The notes under the pieces: generated by a model
Told to the model about the DNA's origin: nothing
Databases searched by the model: none
The model's input: only the letters and a program-made list of their open reading frames with translations
NCBI RefSeq assembly: GCF_004307995.1
Contig: NZ_SIRE01000034.1
Span: forward strand, 1 to 64,000
Source: Paenibacillus thalictri
GTDB lineage: Bacteria; Bacillota; Bacilli; Paenibacillales; NBRC-103111
DNA length: 64,000 nucleotides
Reading direction: 5' to 3'
Part shown: positions 42,152 through 49,272 of the stretch, piece by piece
Position numbering within the stretch: position 1 is the stretch's first letter
How the letters are laid out: the number at the start of each line of letters is the position of its first letter
Translations under genes and position numbers: made by a program

Positions 42152-43222
42152 TTATTTGAAAAACACAAAGTTTGTAGCCAGAGGCCGCAGCTTTCCGTCG
42201 GAAGGACGGTTAATCACCTGGCCGTCGTAGATCATGCTGGAAGAGCCGCCGCCGTCCAAATTATAAGCATCGACAACGCCAAGCTGAATCAGCTTGTCCT
42301 GCAGCTCGGCTAAAGTGGCCCCGGAATTGCCGCGCTCGTCGTAGCCGTCGGTTACGATAAACAACAGCTGGTCGTTTCGGTAGTTGCCGACAACCGTTCG
42401 GGGCGCCCTGGCCGGTGATGTCGCCCAGGGGGACGGGATTGCCGTTCTTTTGCCATTCTGAAGCAGCGTCGGTACAAATGTGGCGCCAAAGTCTGGGCCC
42501 AGCTTGTCCAAATCGGCTTGACGCGAAAATTTGCCGCCGATCAGCTTGCGGTCCTTGCTGAGTCCGATAAAGGTCAAGTTATCGAAAGTCGGCTCGAAGC
42601 CGTAAACGTATTTGCCGCCAACCATCGTGGTGCTGAGCGGATAACGTTTGCCGGTTTTGTTGTCGTCCGCAAATCCTCCCGCATTGACGCCGGCAACCGC
42701 CCCTGTCCGGCGAACCGCCTCCAGCGTAGTTTCGGAGCTGCCCAGCTTGTCCTTGCCGAGCACCATTTTCATCGCTTTATCGCTTTTCATGTCAACTTTA
42801 AGGGCATACCCTTTATAGTTTGCTTCATTTAAGTAAAATAATTTCAGGTCGATGTTGCTAGTTGACGTTTGTTTGCTCGGTTTACCAAGCTTGGCGGTTA
42901 TGCGCGAGTCGTAAATGGCATTTGGCCGGGAAGCCGCTGACGCCGCCGTTTTGGCCATCGCCGCCGTATCGGCCGTACTTTTTTCGTACAGTTGAAAAAA
43001 CTTTTCGATTGTCGTTTTAATTTGCGTTGCATTGGTATAAGCGGTATCAAGTTTCTTGTTGACGTTCTCCGCGTCGTTCTTTAATGAGAATGCGGGAGCA
43101 GGCTGAAGTTTGATAGCGGGCAACTGAACGGACATATGTATGGCCAGCATATAAATTAAAGCCCCTAGAAAAGGAGCGCACGCCATCAAAAACACACGGT
43201 TGATTTGTTGTACCGGGTTCAT
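42152..43222 (-). CDS. Phosphodiester glycosidase (NAGPA) domain protein
   Basis: A 356-residue exported or anchored protein with one N-terminal membrane segment (VFLMACAPFLGALIYMLAI), a helical stalk to about 110, and a NAGPA/DUF2233 domain. The latter shows GAVAGVNAGGF, TTMVGGKYVYG, RAPRTVVGNYRND and YNLDGGGSSSMIYDG. Bacterial members act on exopolysaccharide or wall-linked phosphodiesters. The start overlaps the stop of the coiled-coil gene upstream by one base, so the two are coupled. Confidence 0.88.
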   Translation of the reverse strand: MNPVQQINRVFLMACAPFLGALIYMLAIHMSVQLPAIKLQPAPAFSLKNDAENVNKKLDTAYTNATQIKTTIEKFFQLYEKSTADTAAMAKTAASAASRPNAIYDSRITAKLGKPSKQTSTSNIDLKLFYLNEANYKGYALKVDMKSDKAMKMVLGKDKLGSSETTLEAVRRTGAVAGVNAGGFADDNKTGKRYPLSTTMVGGKYVYGFEPTFDNLTFIGLSKDRKLIGGKFSRQADLDKLGPDFGATFVPTLLQNGKRTAIPSPWATSPARAPRTVVGNYRNDQLLFIVTDGYDERGNSGATLAELQDKLIQLGVVDAYNLDGGGSSSMIYDGQVINRPSDGKLRPLATNFVFFK

Positions 43223-43659
43223 TATTGCAACACATCCAGGCTTTTTTTCAAATCATCCAGCTTTTTTTTCACATCGGCAAGCTGGGTATACAGCTGGTTG
43301 CTGTTGTCTGTTTTACTGTTGGCGCTGTCCTTCGTGAAAGCCAAGAGCTCGCTGAGCGAGTCGATTTTCGATTGCATTTTGGCCATATCGGAGGTCATGT
43401 TGTCTTTTAATTCCGTTACCTGCTTCTGGTAATCATCCTGAATTGTCTTCAACTGCTGTTCGGTTTGTGCGGCAATGTTCTGTTCGATCTGCTTGGTCAT
43501 ATACTCCGCGTACATCTTAGCGCCATATACTCCGGCCCCGATCAGCAGTATCCACCCTAATAACAAATAAATATAAGTGCTGGTTTTTGCTTTGGCGGAT
43601 TTGACGCTTCGCGCTGCGGGCTGCTGCCGGACGGTTGACGTCTCAACGGGCGTGCTCAT
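43222..43659 (-). CDS. Membrane-anchored coiled-coil protein
   Basis: A 145-residue protein with a cytoplasmic N-terminus, one membrane helix (TYIYLLLGWILLIGAGVYGA, about residues 28-47) and a long coiled-coil (50-145, rich in Gln/Lys/Asp/Leu with heptads such as DVKKKLDDLKKSLDVL). It is the first gene of the operon with the NAGPA protein, whose own stalk it may pair with. No family name is known to me. Confidence 0.75.
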   Translation of the reverse strand: MSTPVETSTVRQQPAARSVKSAKAKTSTYIYLLLGWILLIGAGVYGAKMYAEYMTKQIEQNIAAQTEQQLKTIQDDYQKQVTELKDNMTSDMAKMQSKIDSLSELLAFTKDSANSKTDNSNQLYTQLADVKKKLDDLKKSLDVLQ

Positions 43660-43885
43660 GTTGGTCTCACCTCATCCATTATTATAACATGCGACGCTTC
43701 CCGAATAAAAATCGACGGCGAACGTTTTAGGCACAATATCCTGATGATACTGGTTTTGCATACAGTTTGCAATCTCGCAAAACGGAATGTGCAAGATGAA
43801 AGAATATGAGAATGCAGCGCAAGGGCAACCTATTTGATATCACACTGACTTTTGTAAACAAAACAAACATTACCGTATAGTATGT
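43660..43885. other. Intergenic region before the small flavoprotein
   Basis: About 220 bases. GTTTTGC and GCAAAAC form a short inverted repeat near 43752-43782. Otherwise it looks unstructured and holds divergent promoters. Confidence 0.35.
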
Positions 43886-43914
43886 TTGACAAAAGGCGGC
43901 TTATCCGTTAGCAT
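43886..43914 (+). promoter_or_regulatory. Sigma-A promoter of the small flavoprotein gene
   Basis: TTGACA (43886-43891) and TAGCAT (43909-43914) are 17 bases apart, with a perfect -35. Confidence 0.75.
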
Positions 43915-43986
43915 GAAATTGAGCATCCCGATTAGAAAATGTTGGATTTTTTAATTTTCAAAAATGCAGCGAAGGAGCTGGAATCT

Positions 43987-44553
43987 ATGAGTTACGACGT
44001 GATCATTGTTGGAGCAGGCCCGGCAGGGGCAAGTGCGGCATTATTCACCGCCAAAGCAGGCAAAAAAACATTGGTGATTGACAGCGACCAGAGCGTCACC
44101 CGAAGAGCATGGATCGAAAATCATTACGGCGTAGCGGAAATTACAGGTCCTGACCTCGTCGATACCGGCAAGAAGCAAGCTGCTAAGTTCGGAGCCGAAT
44201 TCGTTCAAGGAAAAGCGACGGGTATTGGCAAATCCGATAACGGACTCTCCGTGACAACAGATGAAGCAAGTTATGAAGGCACACACGTCATCGTAGCAAC
44301 CGGCATGTTTGCCGATTTGGCGGAAGCGGCGGGATTGGCTACAAAACCCGGCACGGAGCCAAGAATCAAAACGATTCTGGATCTTGATGCCGCCGGTCAG
44401 GCAAGTATTCCTGGAGTTTGGGGTGCGGGCACCATTGCAGGGGTCAGCATGCACACGATTATTACCGCGGGCGATGGAGCCAGAGTGGCGATCAATGTCA
44501 TCAGTGAATTAAACGGAGCCCGTTACGTCGATCATGACGTTCTGAAAGCTTAA
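43987..44553 (+). CDS. Small TrxB-like FAD-binding protein
   Basis: A 188-residue flavoprotein starting SYDVIIVGAGPAGASAALFT (the GxGxxG Rossmann motif for FAD) and ending with the second FAD motif GVWGAGTIAGV and the THIITAGDGARVAINV-like helix. The middle NADPH-binding domain and the CxxC of thioredoxin reductases (about 320 residues) are absent, so it is a single FAD domain. AAGGAG is upstream of 43987. What it oxidises is unknown. A full-length relative lies 170 bases downstream. Confidence 0.75.
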   Translation: MSYDVIIVGAGPAGASAALFTAKAGKKTLVIDSDQSVTRRAWIENHYGVAEITGPDLVDTGKKQAAKFGAEFVQGKATGIGKSDNGLSVTTDEASYEGTHVIVATGMFADLAEAAGLATKPGTEPRIKTILDLDAAGQASIPGVWGAGTIAGVSMHTIITAGDGARVAINVISELNGARYVDHDVLKA

Positions 44554-44577
44554 TATAAGATAAGAGATAACATATTA

Positions 44578-44616
44578 AGACCGGCGCTTCCTATCGGGGA
44601 GCTGCCGGTCTTTTTG
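44578..44616 (+). terminator. Terminator after the small flavoprotein gene
   Basis: AGACCGGC pairs with GCCGGTCT and TTTT follows. Confidence 0.82.
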
Positions 44617-44724
44617 CGGTAATTGAACGTTGCGGTTTGGGCCGGATTGAGAAGCGCTGTTTGTGGCAAATTAATTGCAAGGGGTGGAATGAAAACGATG
44701 TGCTTGGAAGGATGGTGATCCCAT

Positions 44725-45690
44725 ATGGCAGCGGTATACGAGACGATTATTATAGGGGGCGGGATTGCGGGGCTGCAGGCTGCGATTCAGCTGGGCCGGA
44801 TGGGTCACCGCATTCTTGTGGTCGATTCGGAAGCGGGAAGATCTGTTTTATGCAAAAGCTATCATAACGTGATCGGCTGGCCGGACGGCATTTCCGGGCA
44901 GGAACTGCGCAGGCTGGGACGGTTACAAGCGGCACGATACGGAGCGGAGCTGCTGAAAGGCGAGGCGCTCAGCGTTAACAAGGAAAAGGAGCTTTTTGCC
45001 GTATCGGTAAGAGATGAGGCTGCTGCGAACGAAAAGACCTTATATCGCTCGCATACGCTGCTGATCGCCACCGGGGTGATGGATCGATTCCCGCAGCTGA
45101 CCGGGCTCGTTGAATGTTTGGGTTTGTCGATCTACGTCTGTCCGGATTGCGACGGATACGAAATTTCCGCCAAACACACGATTGTACTGGGCTCCGGCGA
45201 TACAGGGGCGCGGATGGCGCTGACATTGTCCTATTTTACGGACAAACTTGTCTATGTCAATCATGAGCAGCATACGGTTGACCCGGATCTGATGCTCCGG
45301 CTTGAGGAGAAACGCATCGAATGCATCGGCGAGCCCATCGGGCGAATTTTGACTGCCCCAGGAAAGGAAGGCGTTTTTCAAGGAGTGAAGCTTGCGAGCG
45401 GCCGTCTCGTCCCCGGGGAAAAAGCGTTTATTGCCTTTGGCGGCAATGAAGTGCGTTCCTCCATTGTCGCCGGGCTTGGCGTACAGCTGTATGAGAATAA
45501 GCACATCGTGACCGATCCGCGCTCCAAAATGACAAACATCCACGGCGTATGGGCGGCGGGAGATATCGGCGTGCATTCCGAGCAGCTTACCATCGCTATG
45601 GGAGAAGGATCGCAAGCGGCAATTTGGATTCATAAGGAGCTGCTGCGTATGGCCGCAGGACGGGTTGAAGCGGAACCGGTGAGAAGCTGA
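44725..45690 (+). CDS. Thioredoxin reductase-like flavoprotein with CPDC
   Basis: A 321-residue FAD/NAD(P)H oxidoreductase. FAD motif 1 is IIIGGGIAGLQAAIQL; the redox pair appears as YVCPDCDGYE in the usual CxxC position of TrxB; the NAD(P) Rossmann motif is VLGSGDTGARMAL; the final FAD motif is GVWAAGDIGVHS. The pyrophosphate-binding residues are kept, so it should be active. The partner is unknown because no thioredoxin gene is adjacent. It may be a paralogue of the small flavoprotein upstream, but each has its own transcript. Confidence 0.8.
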   Translation: MAAVYETIIIGGGIAGLQAAIQLGRMGHRILVVDSEAGRSVLCKSYHNVIGWPDGISGQELRRLGRLQAARYGAELLKGEALSVNKEKELFAVSVRDEAAANEKTLYRSHTLLIATGVMDRFPQLTGLVECLGLSIYVCPDCDGYEISAKHTIVLGSGDTGARMALTLSYFTDKLVYVNHEQHTVDPDLMLRLEEKRIECIGEPIGRILTAPGKEGVFQGVKLASGRLVPGEKAFIAFGGNEVRSSIVAGLGVQLYENKHIVTDPRSKMTNIHGVWAAGDIGVHSEQLTIAMGEGSQAAIWIHKELLRMAAGRVEAEPVRS

Positions 45691-45700
45691 GTGGATACGT

Positions 45701-46450
45701 TTAATAGTTTTTTTCCAAATTTTTGATCAGCGTTTTGGTAGGTTCTTCGCCATTAACGAATATGCGCTTCAGCTTCAGCGGATCTTGGTTGGTCTTGGTT
45801 TTCCCTTGTTCAATGGTAAAAGCGAAGCGGAAGCCGTTTTCTTTCAGAATCGCCAATGTTTTGGCGTTGTAGGCGCCGTAAGGGTAACAAAATATATCGG
45901 CCGTTGTGCCGAGCTGATCTTCGATTTGTTTTTTGGCCTCCAGGATTTCGTAGGCCTGGTCCGATTTACTGAGCGAGGTCAAGTAAGGATGTGTCATCCC
46001 GTGAGGCTGGATATCCCAACCGGCCTCATGCATTTCTTTCACTTGTTCCCAGGATAAAAAATAACCGTCATCCGTCGTGCCGGGCGACATAAACAAGGTG
46101 GCGTGAAATCCGAGTTTTTTCAGAAGCGGCATAGCGTACTCGTGATTATCCGCATATCCGTCGTCAAAAGTAAGCAGCACCGGTTTCTTCGGCATCTCCG
46201 CTTCCCCCAACCAGATGTCGGAAAAGTGCTTCAACGTCAAGGTGGTATATCCGTTCTCGGCTAAATAGTTCATCTGTTCTGTAAAAAGCTCCGGTGTAAT
46301 AACGGCTTTGTTACCGGGATCATAGGTGATGCTGTGGTAATTCAGCACGGGGATGGAAACGGCAGCGGCGACTGCGGAGGACGGCTTGACAGACAATGCA
46401 ATCAGGTTAAGCAACAAACAGCAAATAAGAGAGGTCCGGACTAGAATCAA
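45701..46450 (-). CDS. Exported polysaccharide deacetylase
   Basis: A 249-residue NodB-fold protein with a signal peptide. IPVLNYHSI opens the domain, TFDDGYADN gives catalytic base and metal ligand, and WDIQPHGMTHPYL holds the metal-binding histidines HxxxH; FCYPYGAYN follows. It should remove acetyl groups from a cell-wall or exopolysaccharide glycan. The start TTG at 46450 is nine bases from AGGTGG; a longer reading frame from TTG 46471 lacks a ribosome site. It ends close to the TrxB-like gene on the other strand. Confidence 0.87.
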   Translation of the reverse strand: MILVRTSLICCLLLNLIALSVKPSSAVAAAVSIPVLNYHSITYDPGNKAVITPELFTEQMNYLAENGYTTLTLKHFSDIWLGEAEMPKKPVLLTFDDGYADNHEYAMPLLKKLGFHATLFMSPGTTDDGYFLSWEQVKEMHEAGWDIQPHGMTHPYLTSLSKSDQAYEILEAKKQIEDQLGTTADIFCYPYGAYNAKTLAILKENGFRFAFTIEQGKTKTNQDPLKLKRIFVNGEEPTKTLIKNLEKNY

Positions 46451-46520
46451 TTTCTTCACCCACCTGCTCAAGTTGGATTTGGAATCTATAATTCTATGTA
46501 TAAGCCGGACCCTCTTATTT

Positions 46521-46616
46521 TATAACATCAGAATTTATCATTTTCAGCGGAGCTGAACAATTCTGATGTTTCAAGAAAAATTTCCGCTAGATCGCGGTCG
46601 CTCATCCTTGAATGGC
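46521..46616. repeat. 96 bp direct repeat, copy 1
   Basis: Identical except for two bases to 46635-46730; spacer 18 bases. It carries the hairpin CATCAGAATT ... TTCAGC-GGA-GCTGAA ... AATTCTGATG. Confidence 0.9.
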
Positions 46617-46634
46617 TTCGATAGAAGTTTTTGT

Positions 46635-46730
46635 TATAACATCAGAATTTATCATTTTCAGCGGAGCTGAACAATTCTGATGTTTCAAGAAAAACTTCCG
46701 CTAAATCGCGGTCGCTCATCCTTGAATGGC
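46635..46730. repeat. 96 bp direct repeat, copy 2
   Basis: The last 15 bases (46716-46730) encode the final residues AIQG and stop of the DUF2161 gene on the minus strand. The copies therefore look like a duplication of that gene's 3' end and its hairpin. Confidence 0.9.
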
Positions 46731-47444
46731 GGAGCTGTCGGCGGGAAGAGGCAGCTCTTTAATTACGTGCGCATATTCTTCTACAGCCGCCTCGCCTGAC
46801 GGAGACAGGCGATAAATGCCCCTTTCGATGCGCTGGAACCAGCGGTAGTAATTTTTTTGCAGCAATCCGGGCACTTTGGAGCTGCCGGTCAACTCTCTTA
46901 ACTGCTTTGGGCTCAGCGGTCCGCGCTGCTTCAGCAAACAAGCGATATGCAGCGCTTTCTCGCGGTATGCCGTCACCAGCTTGCGCTGCGTGCTGCCGCC
47001 AACATTGTAATCGGCCCGCCGTTCGCGGAATTCTTGAACGACAAGACGTGCCGCTCTTTTGTTATGCCGGGGTGCTGTCGTTCCAGGGTGGCAGACCACT
47101 TCAACCTTCGGTTTTCGTGTTTTATAAAATTGCACGGTCAGAACGCCGAGCCCGAGCATTTGGCATAAGCGGCGGATTTCCGGCCAGCTTGCGCCGTGCG
47201 GCGCTTTTCCTTTGCTTGGCAGCTCGAAGGCGACATATACTTGCGTGCTCATGGTCAGCCGATCAATGCCTTGGAGCAGGAGCGGGATGTTTAAGCTTTT
47301 TTTCAATTCAATAATGACGGGTGGTTCTTCCCCGCGTATTGCGACAACATCGCAATGATTGACCTCGCCGCGAACCTCGAAGCCAAGTTGTTCAAAATAC
47401 GTTTTTACCGGGGCGTACAGCTCGGTTTCGCTGCGGATAGCGAT
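46716..47444 (-). CDS. DUF2161 putative PD-(D/E)XK phosphodiesterase, apparent ATC start
   Basis: A 242-residue protein. The N-terminal 46 codons read (I)AIRSETELYAPVKTYFEQLG then FEVRGEVNHCDVVAIRGEEP and PVIIELKKSL, so D32 and the E46-x-K48 (IELKK) pattern match a PD-(D/E)XK nuclease core. The family is DUF2161. No ATG, GTG or TTG starts this frame ahead of those residues: GGAAGGAG is followed after nine bases by ATC (47442-47444), and an in-frame stop lies just upstream. A TTG start at 47306 would delete the core. The C-terminus has a winged-helix-like region (SPKQLRELTGSSKVPGLLQ). A sequencing error or a frameshift remain possible. Confidence 0.7.
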   Translation of the reverse strand: MAIRSETELYAPVKTYFEQLGFEVRGEVNHCDVVAIRGEEPPVIIELKKSLNIPLLLQGIDRLTMSTQVYVAFELPSKGKAPHGASWPEIRRLCQMLGLGVLTVQFYKTRKPKVEVVCHPGTTAPRHNKRAARLVVQEFRERRADYNVGGSTQRKLVTAYREKALHIACLLKQRGPLSPKQLRELTGSSKVPGLLQKNYYRWFQRIERGIYRLSPSGEAAVEEYAHVIKELPLPADSSAIQG

Positions 47445-47580
47445 GGGAAACGACTCCTTCCTTCACATCTTTCGAAGTTCATCTTCATATTAATAGCCGT
47501 GAAAAAACCGAACAATTTTTCTAGTGCCATTATAGCATAAGTTTGCTACGATATTGAGAGAGTTGAAAGGAGAGATTCCG

Positions 47581-48894
47581 ATGTCGAGCATTCAGGAATG
47601 GCTGAACCGACGATTTGCCTGCGGCTGCGGGCAGACGCATGAGGTAGCGATTCGGCACATTGCTATTCACTCCGGCGCCTTGGATGAGGTACCGGCATAT
47701 TTAGCGCAAAATAACTATGACCGGGTGCTGCTGGTTGCGGATGAGCAGACGATGAGGGTTGCAGGCAACCGGCTTTTTGCCGGGCTGACCGGAGCCGACG
47801 TATGTATTCTGCTGCCGGATGAGAAAGGCGAAATCGCCGCGGATGAGCAAGCGATCGTACAAGTGCTGCTGGCGCTGAAGGAAGGCGTTAAGGCAATTCT
47901 TGCCGTAGGTTCGGGCACAATTCATGATATCGTGCGATTTGCATGCAGCAAAACGGGCCATGCCTTCATCTCGGTGCCAACCGCTCCTTCCGTGGACGGT
48001 TTTACGTCGGTCGGCGCCCCGCTTATTCTGCGCGGGTTTAAACAAACCGTCCATGCATTGGCTCCGGAAGCGATGTTTGCCGATGTGAAGGTGATGGCCG
48101 GAGCGCCGCAAGCGATGATCGCCGCCGGTTTCGGAGATATGCTTGGCAAGTTTACTTCGCTGGCCGATTGGGGGCTGGGCCGAGTGCTTTTTGACGAAGC
48201 TTTCTGCGAGACGGCGGAAGAGCTGACGCGGGATGGCCTTCGGCTGTGCCTCGATCACGTCGATGAGATTGCCAAAGGTTCTGAGCTTGGGGTATGCAAG
48301 CTGATGGAAGCGTTGACGTTATCGGGGATATCGATGCTGCTTGTCGGCCACTCGCGTCCGGCTTCGGGAGCCGAGCACCATCTGTCGCATTTTTGGGAGA
48401 TGAATTATTTGCAGGAGCGGCGGCGGGCGCTTCTCCATGGAGCGAAGGTAGGCGCAGCTACCGTGTTGATGGCTCACAAGTATGCTGAATTGGCCGGGAT
48501 GAACCGGGATGAGGCGATTCGGCGGATTCACGAAAGGCCGCAGCTTAGCAGGGAGCACGACGAACAGATGATTCGCGATGCCTTTGGGGCTATCGCCGAA
48601 CAGGTGATTGCTGAGAACTTTCCGCCATCTGAACGGCAAGAGGCTGCCGGCGCTTCGTTTCTTGCGCAGCGGCTGAATGATCGATGGGAAGCGGTCGCTG
48701 CCATTGCGCGCAGCGTTCCTGCACCGGAGCAGTTGGCTTCTCTGCTTGTTCAGGTAGGGGGAGCGGCATCCCCGGAACAATTGGGCATTTCTCCGGCCTT
48801 GCTGGCACGAAGTCTGGATTGCGCATTGTTCGTCCGCAGCCGCTATACTATTCTTCGACTGATGCGTTTTATCGGACCTGAAACCCCGATTTAA
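47581..48894 (+). CDS. egsA: sn-Glycerol-1-phosphate dehydrogenase (AraM/EgsA)
   Basis: A 437-residue iron-containing-alcohol-dehydrogenase-fold enzyme. NAD-binding AVGSGTIHDIVRFAC, the metal-ligand region GFGDMLGKFTSLADWGLG, HSRPASGAEHHLSHFWEM and LLHGAKVGAATVL all fit AraM. It reduces DHAP to glycerol 1-phosphate, the archaeal-type lipid backbone, which Bacillus uses for heptaprenylglyceryl lipids with PcrB. The start at 47581 uses AAAGGAGAG. No pcrB or ara gene is adjacent. Confidence 0.92.
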   Translation: MSSIQEWLNRRFACGCGQTHEVAIRHIAIHSGALDEVPAYLAQNNYDRVLLVADEQTMRVAGNRLFAGLTGADVCILLPDEKGEIAADEQAIVQVLLALKEGVKAILAVGSGTIHDIVRFACSKTGHAFISVPTAPSVDGFTSVGAPLILRGFKQTVHALAPEAMFADVKVMAGAPQAMIAAGFGDMLGKFTSLADWGLGRVLFDEAFCETAEELTRDGLRLCLDHVDEIAKGSELGVCKLMEALTLSGISMLLVGHSRPASGAEHHLSHFWEMNYLQERRRALLHGAKVGAATVLMAHKYAELAGMNRDEAIRRIHERPQLSREHDEQMIRDAFGAIAEQVIAENFPPSERQEAAGASFLAQRLNDRWEAVAAIARSVPAPEQLASLLVQVGGAASPEQLGISPALLARSLDCALFVRSRYTILRLMRFIGPETPI

Positions 48895-48915
48895 CGGTCC
48901 GGGCTCTATTTCATT

Positions 48916-48952
48916 GAGGCGTTGTCCTGTTCATGGGGCGGCGTCTTTTTTT
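48916..48952 (+). terminator. Weak terminator after egsA
   Basis: GGCGTTGTCC and GGGGCGGCGTC pair with G-T pairs and a T-run follows. Confidence 0.4.
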
Positions 48953-49103
48953 CTTTACTTTTTTTCAAAAATTTCGGGCAACATATCCGCTGCAAAAGCA
49001 TAGGTATTTAATACACTTCTTCTTGTCACACTGATGCTTAAGAAAGAAATGGATAAGTGGAGAAGTTTCTAGGTCAAACTTGATTTGAGCATTGGGTCAC
49101 TCT

Positions 49104-49257
49104 TACAAAGCTGGCTTTTTCTTTGGAAAAAGCGCAGTATCCCTTACGAAGTCGGCTTTTTTCTTGAAAAAGCCCAGTGTCCCGTACGAAGCTGGCTTTT
49201 TCCTTCGAAAAAGCCCAGTATTCCTTACGAAGCAGGCTTTTCCTTCGAAAAAGCCCT
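49104..49257 (+). repeat. Four tandem 41 bp hairpin repeats in the prkA leader
   Basis: Hairpins of the form GGCTTTTT-loop-AAAAAGCC begin at 49113, 49154, 49194 and 49235, a period of 40-41 bases, joined by CAGTATCCCTTACGAAG-type linkers. Loops are TTTG, TTG, TTCG and TTCG. The last hairpin ends two bases before the AGGAGG of prkA. Confidence 0.8.
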
Positions 49258-49272
49258 TAGGAGGTCAACAAA

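Noticed and set aside
46521..46730. Attachment site or IS footprint
   Set aside because: No integrase, transposase or tRNA is near; two-base divergence and overlap with a gene end fit simple duplication.
49104..49257. CRISPR-like array
   Set aside because: Repeats and linkers are equally similar, there are no unique spacers, and no cas gene is nearby.
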